DNA from: Anaerolineae bacterium
GTDB lineage: Bacteria; Chloroflexota; Anaerolineae; Aggregatilineales; J027
Direction: 5' to 3'
Assembly (NCBI GenBank): GCA_019913005.1
Contig: JAIOHL010000320.1
Span: 1-43,057 of the forward strand
DNA length: 43,057 nucleotides
The notes under the pieces: model-generated
What the model saw: the letters and a program-made list of their open reading frames with translations, nothing else
Databases searched by the model: none
What the model was told of the DNA's origin: nothing
Position numbers and translations under genes: made by a program
Part shown: positions 34,199 through 41,898 of the stretch, piece after piece
How the letters are laid out: the number at the start of each line of letters is the position of its first letter
Numbering within the stretch: position 1 is the stretch's first letter

Positions 34199-34487
34199 GC
34201 GCTGACTTGCCTCGCTGTATCAATACCCACACCCCAAAGACCGCCAAACCCAACAGCGGCCCTACACACATGGCCGAGATAATCCGGATGGAATCATTAT
34301 CCCAGCCCACTGCCCCTGTCAGCAAATAAACCAAGACGGCTCCAATCACAAACGACACCAGCAGCACCCCACCCAACATGCTGCCTTTGATAACGGCCTG
34401 CTGCACAATGACCTGTGGTTGGTTGGTTGCTGGTTGATTGTCCTCAGCCACTCGCTCTTGAGTTGGGTCTTTCTCAATTTCACTCAC
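34191..34487 (-). CDS. Small two-helix membrane protein of unknown function
   Basis: 98 residues: a charged and Gln-rich N-terminal segment of about 34 residues, then two membrane helices (about 36-58 and 68-91) joined by a short GWDNDS loop, and a basic end. Both ends would be cytoplasmic. I do not recognise a family. Its ATG overlaps the end of the zinc-ribbon membrane protein by four bases and its own 3' end overlaps the methyltransferase start by eight bases, which supports it as a real, translationally coupled gene in this operon. Confidence 0.7.
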   Translation of the reverse strand: MSEIEKDPTQERVAEDNQPATNQPQVIVQQAVIKGSMLGGVLLVSFVIGAVLVYLLTGAVGWDNDSIRIISAMCVGPLLGLAVFGVWVLIQRGKSAHG

Positions 34488-35101
34488 CCTGACTTCTCCT
34501 CATCCGGAATATCTGGAAATAAAAGAACCCCACAGTTAACACAGCGCCGTGCTTTAGGGTCATTCGGCGACAAGCAGTTGGGACAGGCCCGATAGTAGCC
34601 GCTTAGGATTCGCTCTGGGTCATTCATGGGCAACCGTGACAATCGCTGAATTACCGGGTCTTCTTTGGGGATAATCCGCTCCAAAATAAGCACCACCACC
34701 AGCATTAGCAGTGACGAACCCGTAAGCCAATAGCCCACACGCAAATGACTGACCTGCGTCCACGCCATGTCGTCGTCTACACCAAACGCCGCATAAAACC
34801 ATGCCATCGAAATAATGGCAAATAACCCCAAGCGCCACGCCAATTTGTACCACAACACCTCATCATAAAACATCATCCCCATCACCCCGCGTACCATGCT
34901 GACAATCGCGGTGATCGGCAGTATCGCCAACAAAGCCCAAGGCGAAACCAAGCTGTAGGGGAAGTAAAAATTGTCAAATATTCGCTCAATTAAATCAATA
35001 GCCGTTCCACCACGCACATGCCATGGCAAAAATAGCGCCACCAACAAACTCAGCGCCGCCACAAATTGCATCGCATAGGTCGCCCGAAAATACTTACGCA
35101 T
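34484..35101 (-). CDS. Membrane protein with a C-terminal zinc ribbon
   Basis: 205 residues from the ATG at 35101. Four membrane helices (about 11-27, 55-70, 91-106 and 123-142) are followed by a soluble end with a four-cysteine ribbon, CPNC (173-176) and CVNC (187-190), and an acidic tail. No family is recognised. The frame is open further upstream, but this start has GGAGG ten bases before it and a TATACT -10 element about 24 bases upstream, so a longer product is unlikely. It is the first gene of the operon that runs to the TIR-FHA gene and is divergent from glgP. Confidence 0.75.
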   Translation of the reverse strand: MRKYFRATYAMQFVAALSLLVALFLPWHVRGGTAIDLIERIFDNFYFPYSLVSPWALLAILPITAIVSMVRGVMGMMFYDEVLWYKLAWRLGLFAIISMAWFYAAFGVDDDMAWTQVSHLRVGYWLTGSSLLMLVVVLILERIIPKEDPVIQRLSRLPMNDPERILSGYYRACPNCLSPNDPKARRCVNCGVLLFPDIPDEEKSG

Positions 35102-35124
35102 GGCTGGAATGCCTCCATATCTAA

Positions 35125-35130
35125 AGTATA
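35125..35130 (-). promoter_or_regulatory. -10 element of the TIR-FHA operon
   Basis: On the minus strand TATACT lies 24 bases before the ATG at 35101, with GGAGG (plus-strand CCTCC, 35112-35116) between. TTGGTT is present upstream on the same strand, but only 14 bases from it, so the -35 is unclear. Confidence 0.45.
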
Positions 35131-35252
35131 CCGCAGGCAGGTTTAACCAAATTGTCCATATTGCAAGGTTGCCTTTTTTCATGGCGCGGCTTATGCTGGT
35201 GAGTGACGCCTATTTTCTCTGCGTCTTTTGTGTCTCTAGCATCTTGGTAGCT

Positions 35253-35281
35253 TTGCAGCTTTATTGAACAGGTTCTATTAT
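35253..35281 (+). promoter_or_regulatory. Sigma-70-like promoter of glgP
   Basis: TTGCAG (35253-35258) and TATTAT (35276-35281) are separated by 17 bases. The start site would be near 35288, which favours the ATG at 35312 over the in-frame TTG at 35264, since the TTG lies upstream of transcription. Confidence 0.5.
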
Positions 35282-35311
35282 GCAAATAAAACACAGGAGT
35301 TCCTCACGACG

Positions 35312-37885
35312 ATGATTCGCCCTGTTACAACAGTAGAAGTCTCTCCTAAACTCCCGCCCGAACTGAAACCCCTCCTTGATTTAGCATACAATTTACGTTG
35401 GTCTTGGGATCATGAATCTGTAGAGCTTTTCCGTCGCCTTGATGGTGAACTATGGATTAGTTCTAACTACAACCCGGTCTGGATGTTGGGCCTGATTTCC
35501 CAACAAACCCTTGATGCGGTTGCCCGCGACACCTCATTTCTGAATCAACTTAAGCGGGTCGTTGAGGGTTTTAATGAGTACATGACCAGCGCCGATACAT
35601 GGTACGAGCGCACGCATGGCAAAGCAGAAAAACCCCATATCGCCTATTTCAGTATGGAATTTGGTCTGACCACCGCCCTCCAAACCTATTCCGGTGGTCT
35701 CGGTGTCTTAGCAGGCGACCATCTCAAGAGTGCCTCAGACTTAGGGTTGCCATTGGTTGGCGTTGGGATGCTTTATCAAGAGGGCTATTTCCAGCAGTAT
35801 CTCAATCAAGATGGCTATCAGCAAGAATCCTATCCCATCAATGACTACGCCAATTTGCCCATTCGACCCGTGATGGGGGCCGATGGTAAACGCCTTGAAA
35901 TTTCCGTACCATTAGGCAAAGTCAATGTCTATGCCTATGTATGGAAGGTAGCAGTGGGTCGGGTCAATCTCTACCTGCTGGACGCCAACCACCCTTTGAA
36001 TTCAGGTGACCTCTATAACCTGACTGATCGCCTCTATGGGGGAGATCGCCGCACCCGTATCCAGCAGGAAATTCTGTTTGGCATCGGCGGCATCCGTATG
36101 TTAGAAGCCCTCAATCTGCGGCCCCAAGTCATCCACATGAACGAAGGCCATAGTGCCTTTAGTGCCCTCGAACGTATCCGCATTTTCATGAAAGAAAATC
36201 CCGGTGTCACGTTTGATGAAGCCCGCAATATCTTGGCAACTGCCAGCGTTTACACTATCCACACCCCGGTGTCGGCAGGTCTGGAACGCTTCGGTTATGA
36301 TCTGATTGACGAATATCTGACATGGCTGTGGCAGGAATTGGGCCTCACTCGTGACCAGTTCCACGATCTAGGCCGCGAACGCATGGGGACTTATACCCTC
36401 TTCTCGATGCCCGTCATGGCCCTCAAGATGTCTGCCGCCACCAACGCCGTCAGCAAATTGCATGGCGATGTCTCCCAACAAATGTGGCAGTGGCTTTTCC
36501 CCGAAGTGCCCCAGACCGAAGTCCCGATTCAACATGTCACCAATGGGGTACACGTCAAGACATGGGTCAGCCGCGATATGGCAAGTCTCTTTGACCGCTA
36601 CCTTGACCCCTCATGGCGAACCAATGCCGCCGAAGAAGATGTCTGGAATGAGGTTGACCGTATCCCCGACACTGAAATTTGGCGCGTTCATGAGCGTCGT
36701 CGTGCCCGTCTGGTCGCCTTTGCCCGTACCCGTCTAAAAGAACAACTCGTGCGACGTGGCATGTCACAAGCCGAGGTGGAATCCGCCGAAGAAGTGCTGA
36801 ACCCGGAAGCCTTGACCATCGGCTTTGCACGTCGTTTTGCCACCTACAAACGCGCTACTCTCTTGTTCCGTGACCCGGTGCGCTTGGAACGGATGCTCAA
36901 CAATTTTGACCGTCCGGTGCAGTTCATCTTCGCTGGCAAAGCCCACCCGCATGACCAACCCGGCAAAGAATTTATCCGTCAGGTGGTCAAATTCGCCAGC
37001 GCACCCGAATTCCGCCACTCTGTCATTTTTCTTGAAAATTATGACATGAACGTCGCGCACTATCTGGTTCAAGGCGTGGACGTGTGGCTGAACAACCCGC
37101 GTCGCCCCCAAGAAGCCAGCGGTACCAGTGGCATGAAGGTGATCTATAACGCGGGGCTGAACTGTAGTATCTTGGATGGGTGGTGGGCCGAAGCCTATAG
37201 CCCCGAAGTCGGCTGGGCCATCGGCAATGGCGAGGAGTACAACACCGAACAAGAAGAGCTTCAGGACTACATCGAAAGCCAAGCCCTCTATAACATGTTG
37301 GAGAAAGACCTGATTCCGCTGTTCTATGATCGAGGGCGCGACAATCTCCCGCGTGAATGGATGCGCAAGGTCAAAGCCAGCATGAAGACTCTCTCCCCCT
37401 TCTTCAACACGGATCGTATGGTTGAAGAATACACTACCAAATTCTATCTCCCCTCCCGTGATCGTATCCAAGCCCTGACCAAAGACAGCCTCAAAGACGG
37501 TAAGCAGTATGCCGACTGGCTGATTGATGTTCGTCGTGCTTGGCCCAATATCAGCATTCAAAAAGTGCAGGCCTCAACCGAGCACGTAACCGTTGGTGAA
37601 GCGCTCAAGGTCGAAGCATGGGTCAATCTAGGGGCACTCAAACCCAATGATGTGGTGGTACAACTCTATTCCGGCTCACTCGACAGCAAGGGCATGTTGC
37701 AAAGTGGTAGCGCCGTTGATATGGAGGCCAATGGCAAACCGCAGGGCGCACTTTATCACTTTGAGGCCACCCTCAACTACACCCAAACGGGTGAACAGGG
37801 TATTTCCGTGCGGGTGCTGCCCAAACACACCTATCTCGCCGACCCCATTCTGACCGGCCTGATCCACTGGGCCGACAGCGAATAG
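35312..37885 (+). CDS. glgP: Alpha-glucan (maltodextrin/glycogen) phosphorylase, GT35
   Basis: 857 residues. The N-terminal DUF3417-type segment (LPPELKPLLDLAYNLRWSWDHE) and YFSMEFGLTTALQTYSGGLGVLAGDHLKSASDLGLPLVGVGMLY are those of the Thermotoga/Chloroflexi-type short alpha-glucan phosphorylases (TIGR02094). The pyridoxal phosphate site is EASGTSGMK with Lys609, followed by LNCSILDGWWAEAY. IHMNEGHSAF and ARRFATYKRATLLF segments are also conserved. The enzyme splits alpha-1,4-glucans with phosphate to glucose-1-phosphate in the cytoplasm. The last 100 residues (from about 755) form an added beta-rich domain that many members share. AGGAG lies 13 bases before the ATG. It is a single-gene unit. 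Confidence 0.95.
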   Translation: MIRPVTTVEVSPKLPPELKPLLDLAYNLRWSWDHESVELFRRLDGELWISSNYNPVWMLGLISQQTLDAVARDTSFLNQLKRVVEGFNEYMTSADTWYERTHGKAEKPHIAYFSMEFGLTTALQTYSGGLGVLAGDHLKSASDLGLPLVGVGMLYQEGYFQQYLNQDGYQQESYPINDYANLPIRPVMGADGKRLEISVPLGKVNVYAYVWKVAVGRVNLYLLDANHPLNSGDLYNLTDRLYGGDRRTRIQQEILFGIGGIRMLEALNLRPQVIHMNEGHSAFSALERIRIFMKENPGVTFDEARNILATASVYTIHTPVSAGLERFGYDLIDEYLTWLWQELGLTRDQFHDLGRERMGTYTLFSMPVMALKMSAATNAVSKLHGDVSQQMWQWLFPEVPQTEVPIQHVTNGVHVKTWVSRDMASLFDRYLDPSWRTNAAEEDVWNEVDRIPDTEIWRVHERRRARLVAFARTRLKEQLVRRGMSQAEVESAEEVLNPEALTIGFARRFATYKRATLLFRDPVRLERMLNNFDRPVQFIFAGKAHPHDQPGKEFIRQVVKFASAPEFRHSVIFLENYDMNVAHYLVQGVDVWLNNPRRPQEASGTSGMKVIYNAGLNCSILDGWWAEAYSPEVGWAIGNGEEYNTEQEELQDYIESQALYNMLEKDLIPLFYDRGRDNLPREWMRKVKASMKTLSPFFNTDRMVEEYTTKFYLPSRDRIQALTKDSLKDGKQYADWLIDVRRAWPNISIQKVQASTEHVTVGEALKVEAWVNLGALKPNDVVVQLYSGSLDSKGMLQSGSAVDMEANGKPQGALYHFEATLNYTQTGEQGISVRVLPKHTYLADPILTGLIHWADSE

Positions 37886-37890
37886 AAATC

Positions 37891-37917
37891 AAAAAGGAGG
37901 GTTTGATGGCCCTCCTT
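37891..37917 (-). terminator. Rho-independent terminator, mainly for yceI
   Basis: AAGGAGGG (37894-37901) pairs with CCCTCCTT (37910-37917) over an eight-base loop. Read on the minus strand it ends in a T-run (plus-strand AAAAA at 37891-37895), so it best fits the end of the yceI transcript. Read on the plus strand it follows the glgP stop by six bases but lacks a T-run, so it may act as a weaker bidirectional stop. Confidence 0.65.
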
Positions 37918-37961
37918 CTGATCTACCCATTTTTACCAATACATCTCAACCGAGGATAACA

Positions 37962-38510
37962 CTACGCACTGGCCGCTATGGGTTCAACTACCAAAGCCGC
38001 TTCAACATCCAATTCAATCTTGATTTCCTTGCCAACCAGCACGCCACCCGTTTCCAGTGCGACGTTCCAAGTCAGGCCAAAATCTTCACGGTTAATCTTG
38101 GTGGTGGCATTAAACCCAATGACCTTTGCCCCCCAAGGATTCGTGTTTTCGCCCAAAAATTCCGTCTCCAAAACCACCTGACGGGTCACGCCATGAATGG
38201 TCAGATCGCCATAGATTTTGCCCGCATTGTCGCCCTTGACTTCGATTTTGGTACTCTTGAAGGTGATATTGGGGTGATTGGCGACATCAAAGAAATCGGC
38301 ACTCCGCAGGTGGTTATCGCGGTCATTTGCCCCAGTGTTGATGCTGTTGGCATCAATCGTGACTTCCACCGACCCCGCCGCAGGATTGGCCGGATCAAAA
38401 TCAATCATGCCGCTGAAATTTTGGAATGAGCCGCGCACAGTAGTCACCATCATGTGCCGGACAGAAAAATTAACACCGCTGTGTGAATTATCAATGCTCC
38501 ATTTAGCCAT
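37962..38510 (-). CDS. yceI: YceI family (lipocalin-like, polyisoprenoid-binding) protein
   Basis: 182 residues from the ATG at 38510. The family pattern is complete: WSIDNSHSGVNFSVRHMMVTTVRGSFQNFSG, then DANSINTGANDRDNHLRSADFFDVANHPNITFKS, then DLTIHGVTRQVVLE and a closing INREDFGLTWN. YceI proteins form a beta-barrel that binds long polyisoprenoid chains. No signal peptide is visible, unlike the E. coli protein, so it is likely cytoplasmic. The frame is open upstream to 38588, but a -10 element (38579-38584) overlaps that extension, so 38510 is preferred. It lies downstream of a tetR gene on the same strand, with a palindrome just after its promoter. Confidence 0.92.
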   Translation of the reverse strand: MAKWSIDNSHSGVNFSVRHMMVTTVRGSFQNFSGMIDFDPANPAAGSVEVTIDANSINTGANDRDNHLRSADFFDVANHPNITFKSTKIEVKGDNAGKIYGDLTIHGVTRQVVLETEFLGENTNPWGAKVIGFNATTKINREDFGLTWNVALETGGVLVGKEIKIELDVEAALVVEPIAASA

Positions 38511-38555
38511 TGGAAAGGTCTCCCCAGTTGTTCTCTCGTTATTCTCATCATCAAA

Positions 38556-38569
38556 CGGACTGTAGTCCG
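38556..38569. promoter_or_regulatory. Palindromic candidate operator for the TetR regulator
   Basis: CGGACT-GT-AGTCCG is a perfect inverted repeat of two six-base arms with a two-base centre. It lies three to sixteen bases after the predicted yceI start site, a usual place for repressor blocking, and the adjacent upstream gene encodes a TetR protein. A related but weaker GGAC-GTCC pair is at 38627-38638. Confidence 0.45.
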
Positions 38570-38578
38570 AATAAATAA

Positions 38579-38607
38579 AGAATAACATATGACTGGGAGG
38601 TTGTAAA
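38579..38607 (-). promoter_or_regulatory. Sigma-70-like promoter of yceI
   Basis: On the minus strand TTTACA (38607-38602) and TATTCT (38584-38579) are 17 bases apart. The start site would be near 38572 and the leader to the ATG at 38510 about 60 bases. Confidence 0.5.
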
Positions 38608-38640
38608 TTAGAATCGCATTAGAAAGGGACGAGTGTCCGT

Positions 38641-39225
38641 TTATGCCAAAAGTCGCATCACGGTATTGAGGAGGCCGTTGATAATCTGGGTCGAGCCGTA
38701 GCCCATGACCTTACGTTGAAAGTACGCCACATGGACATCCAACATGATATATAGCATGTCCGCCGTGTAGTCCACATCCATCGGGCGGCCCGTTTGAACG
38801 AGAAGTGCGCGGATGGTCTGTCGCCACCACATATGGGCTGGATGCCCCAAGCCCATCGCTTCCATCTGGCCCATTCCTTCACACAATAGTGAGCCATTCT
38901 GCTCGACAAAATTTGCCACCTCAACCAAGAACCAGCACAACGCCTCCACTGGGTCGCCACCCTCACTCAATCGAATGAGCGTCCGTTCCTGCAATTCACG
39001 TTGTTCATGATCCAGCAGCGCATGACACAAATCTGCCTTATCGGTGAAATGCCGATACAGCGTCCCTTTGCCCACCCCCGCAGCATCCGCGATAGACGAC
39101 ATCGAAACGTTTTCGACGCCTTGTTCCGCAAATAACTGACGGGCAGTTTTGAGCAGCAATTCTCGGTTTTTTACCGCGTCAGCACGGGTCGGACGTAGTT
39201 CTTCCTGAAGCAGTAGGTTATTCAT
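38641..39225 (-). CDS. TetR/AcrR family transcriptional regulator
   Basis: 194 residues. The N-terminal DNA-binding domain (about 16-65) reads NRELLLKTARQLFAEQGVENVSMSSIADAAGVGKGTLYRHFTDKADL, with the standard helix-turn-helix and the GTLYRHF motif. The C-terminal helical part would bind a ligand and dimerise; no ligand can be inferred. It lies just upstream of yceI on the same strand, with a promoter and a palindrome between them, so it may control yceI. A TATAAT -10 on the minus strand at 39283-39278 lies about 53 bases before its ATG. It is downstream of the sensor-kinase gene, separated by 98 bases. Confidence 0.92.
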   Translation of the reverse strand: MNNLLLQEELRPTRADAVKNRELLLKTARQLFAEQGVENVSMSSIADAAGVGKGTLYRHFTDKADLCHALLDHEQRELQERTLIRLSEGGDPVEALCWFLVEVANFVEQNGSLLCEGMGQMEAMGLGHPAHMWWRQTIRALLVQTGRPMDVDYTADMLYIMLDVHVAYFQRKVMGYGSTQIINGLLNTVMRLLA

Positions 39226-39277
39226 AGGGGTGTTTCACGTTGTTGTTGCTAGTCTGCCGTTATGAAATCATTCTACC

Positions 39278-39283
39278 ATTATA
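39278..39283 (-). promoter_or_regulatory. -10 element of the tetR gene
   Basis: A consensus TATAAT on the minus strand about 53 bases upstream of the tetR ATG, in the gap between the kinase and tetR genes. TG directly precedes it; no good -35 is seen. Confidence 0.45.
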
Positions 39284-39323
39284 CATCAACGCCATAAGAG
39301 TCTTATTTGTTCCGTTCAGAATC

Positions 39324-41723
39324 CTACTTGTTCCGTGCTATTTTTTCGACCTTATCCGCTTTTTCAGCCATGCTCCATTTTTTAAGCAGTTCCACCTCGC
39401 GGGTCTCTAATTTGAATTTCTCAGCCGTCTCATGGGCATCCGGCATCTCAAGCGTCACAGGCGAAGTCAACGGCAGCGACATTTCCACAATCGTGCCCTG
39501 CCCCGCGATGCTTTCTAGGGTCATTTCACCGCCATGTGTCCGCACAATTTTGCGCGAAAGATAAAGTCCTTGACCCGTCCCCGGCGTTTCAATCACTTTG
39601 CCATCTGGCAGGGTCGGGGTTCCACGATAAAACCGTTGGAAGATATTCGGCAGGTCTTGTGCCAAAATACCGACCCCTTGATCTTCCACTCGAATCAGCG
39701 CGGTGCTTTTTTCAGCCTGTTCAATCGCCGTGATCTGAATGGTGCTGTTGGGTGGGGAATACTTAATCGCATTATCCACCACATTCCCGATGGCCCAACG
39801 CAGTCGGCGCTCATCTCCCAAGACATAACATGCCTCAGTCGGTAGTCTAACCTCAAGCAATACTTCGGCTGCCGCTGCCGCTTTTTTCCATTGGGCTGCC
39901 ACCCGCCACATCACATCACTCAGCAAAATGGGTTTTTGCCCGCGCTCCAAATCCTGCCGATTGATCGTATTCAACTCACGTAGTTCACCAATAATTCGCT
40001 GCATCGCCCGTGCGTTCCGCGCAATTTCACGCGCAAACAGCATCAGCGAATCGCTAGTCGGGGTTCCGCGCAAGTCCACCGCTCGCAATGCCGCGTCTTG
40101 GGCCACATGCGACACGGGTAGATGCACCTCATCCGACAATTTCTCGACCAATACTTCATGCCGCTGTTCACGTTGCACCATCTCGGTAATATCGCGCAGC
40201 GTGACCAATTTTCCAAGCCGCCCCCCTGTTACCGTCACAATCGCCGCGACTTGAGCCTCCAAGATGCGGTCTTGATGCAGTACCGGCACGGGCTGACCCA
40301 TCGCATACAACCCCGGTGCAAGGGCAGGCCCCAGCGTTTCGGTGGTTGCCGCCGTCAATTGCTGAAACGATGCCGAGCGTAAAGTTCGGATGCCGCCAAT
40401 CAGATTACGCGCCTGCGTATTCATCATCAACACCCGACCATCACTATCTAAGACGATCAGGCCATCCGGCAAACTTTCCAAAATCGCGGCCAGTCGAGAA
40501 TTTTCACGTCGTTCGCGCCGCAAACTTTTGACCATCAAATCATTCTGCTGTCCCATCACATCTGCAAAATGATCCAGCGCCCCACCCAATACCCCGATTT
40601 CATCATTGGCACGCAAACGGCTTCGGGCGTCCAATTGACCTGCCGCCAACGCCTCTGCCGTCCGCCGAACGCGATTGACACGGCTCAACAGCCGCACGGT
40701 AAATAGATAGAAAACAATCAAAATCGCCGCCGTCAAGGTTGCAAAGGTTAGGCTGGTCAATTGCCGGGCCATATCACCGCTGTAAGCCACGTAGGTAGGC
40801 TGATAAATCCCCAGTACCCCAATCGGCTGTGTATCTACGGTAAAGGGGATATACGCCACCTGATAGCGTTCGCCATCAAGCGTAATATTTTCTGTCGGCA
40901 CTTGCCCTACCAAGCCCAATGTCTGGTTTACCGTTTCCAGTGGCAAATGAAGTGCATTCAAAACCGCCTCATTATCTGGCAAGGTAGTACGTAACAAACG
41001 ACCATCCCCCGCAAACACCGCCAAGTTCTCGGCTGCGGGGCTATCCAGCAAAGCCAACACATGGTCAAGCCGCCGACCCACCGTCACAATCCCCATCATT
41101 TGGTCAGTCGGGCTAAAGATCGGCCCACTCGTCACCAGCATTACGCCTAGCCCGGTCTGCACAAAACCACTGCGCGGCTGCTGGCTCATGGCCTGAAAAA
41201 TGGGTTCAAGACTAGAAACATCACTCTTTTCCGCAACGGTATAATCCACCAGCCCGTCTATCTCGACGCGCTGTAGGCTGAGGATTTCTTGGGAATCTGC
41301 TCCGGTCACGATCACGAGGTCTAAAGTGGCTAGTTCGGCAAGGGGTTCAATCAACGTTTGTAATGCTGGGCCGTTCTGTGCGGCGACATTTTCCAGTACC
41401 CCGCTGGTAAACGTGATACGACGAATTTCTTCACGCATCTCCACCCCAATTTGGGCGGTTTGGGCGGAGAGGGTCTGGCTTCGCACCAGCACATCCCGCA
41501 CCTCGTCGTCCTCCTGTGTGCGCATGAGATTTTGTGATACCAGATAAGCTCCGGTGGTCACAATGACCAGCATCACGGCAAACAGGGGGACGAGCAGACG
41601 GGTGCGTAAACTCACATAATCGGCAGATGGCTGGATCGGCTTGGCGCGAAAAGGAATAATGGGCGTGGTCGTTTCATTCTCAAAATCACGCGCGACCACG
41701 ATTGATTTATTTTTTCGCCCCAT
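39324..41723 (-). CDS. Membrane sensor histidine kinase-like protein with a non-canonical H-box
   Basis: 799 residues from the ATG at 41723; a GTG four codons upstream is an alternative. Order: cytoplasmic start, membrane helix (about 43-65), large extracytoplasmic Cache-like sensor (about 66-320), second helix (about 322-345), HAMP (346-398), PAS (about 408-515, RLAAILESLPDGLIVLDSDGRVLMMN), a dimerisation helix pair, and a HATPase domain (about 626-752). The ATPase has an N-box (GNVVDNAIKYS), G1 (DQGVGI), F-box (FQRFYRG) and G2 (GTGQGL), all intact. In the H-box the normal SHELRTPL is SDEVHLPV: Asp531 stands where the phospho-acceptor His should be; His534 and His539 are nearby. The C-terminal 40 residues are charged and helical. 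No response regulator gene is adjacent. Confidence 0.88.
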   Translation of the reverse strand: MGRKNKSIVVARDFENETTTPIIPFRAKPIQPSADYVSLRTRLLVPLFAVMLVIVTTGAYLVSQNLMRTQEDDEVRDVLVRSQTLSAQTAQIGVEMREEIRRITFTSGVLENVAAQNGPALQTLIEPLAELATLDLVIVTGADSQEILSLQRVEIDGLVDYTVAEKSDVSSLEPIFQAMSQQPRSGFVQTGLGVMLVTSGPIFSPTDQMMGIVTVGRRLDHVLALLDSPAAENLAVFAGDGRLLRTTLPDNEAVLNALHLPLETVNQTLGLVGQVPTENITLDGERYQVAYIPFTVDTQPIGVLGIYQPTYVAYSGDMARQLTSLTFATLTAAILIVFYLFTVRLLSRVNRVRRTAEALAAGQLDARSRLRANDEIGVLGGALDHFADVMGQQNDLMVKSLRRERRENSRLAAILESLPDGLIVLDSDGRVLMMNTQARNLIGGIRTLRSASFQQLTAATTETLGPALAPGLYAMGQPVPVLHQDRILEAQVAAIVTVTGGRLGKLVTLRDITEMVQREQRHEVLVEKLSDEVHLPVSHVAQDAALRAVDLRGTPTSDSLMLFAREIARNARAMQRIIGELRELNTINRQDLERGQKPILLSDVMWRVAAQWKKAAAAAEVLLEVRLPTEACYVLGDERRLRWAIGNVVDNAIKYSPPNSTIQITAIEQAEKSTALIRVEDQGVGILAQDLPNIFQRFYRGTPTLPDGKVIETPGTGQGLYLSRKIVRTHGGEMTLESIAGQGTIVEMSLPLTSPVTLEMPDAHETAEKFKLETREVELLKKWSMAEKADKVEKIARNK

Positions 41724-41803
41724 AAATCGCCCCACAGAACAATTGTGCTTACCTTAAAGAATGCCCCAAGAGGCATCGGATTGCAAGTCACCCAACAACA
41801 TTC

Positions 41804-41839
41804 TAACCAATAGGTTTCCCATATGAAACTAATTGGTTA
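41804..41839. repeat. Long imperfect inverted repeat between divergent genes
   Basis: TAACCAAT (41804-41811) pairs with ATTGGTTA (41832-41839), and after one mismatch and a G-T pair GTTTC (41814-41818) pairs with GAAAC (41825-41829), leaving a six-base centre CCATAT. It lies between the divergent kinase and metallopeptidase genes and its right arm overlaps the likely -35 of the latter, so it could be an operator; as RNA it would form a hairpin. Confidence 0.6.
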
Positions 41840-41859
41840 CTCTCTACGTCCTTTATAGT
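41833..41859 (+). promoter_or_regulatory. Possible promoter of the metallopeptidase gene
   Basis: TTGGTT (41833-41838) and TATAGT (41854-41859) are 15 bases apart, shorter than the usual 17. The leader to the ATG at 41899 would be about 33 bases. The -35 is inside the right arm of the inverted repeat. Tentative because of the spacing. Confidence 0.35.
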
Positions 41860-41898
41860 GAGAAATGCAATGGATAGAGTTTTCAAACAAGGATCATT

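Noticed and set aside
35102-35182. N-terminal extension of the zinc-ribbon membrane protein
   Set aside because: GGAGG and a TATACT element lie just before the ATG at 35101, so the longer start would be upstream of transcription.
36764-37561. A 265-codon minus-strand open frame inside glgP
   Set aside because: The plus strand carries the conserved phosphorylase core, including the pyridoxal phosphate lysine; the reverse frame has no motif.
38511-38588. N-terminal extension of the YceI protein
   Set aside because: YceI homology starts at the ATG at 38510, and a -10 element and a palindrome lie in the would-be extension.
41761-41776. Short inverted repeat ATGCC/GGCAT upstream of the sensor kinase
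   Set aside because: Five-base arms with a six-base loop are expected by chance at this length and no T-run follows.
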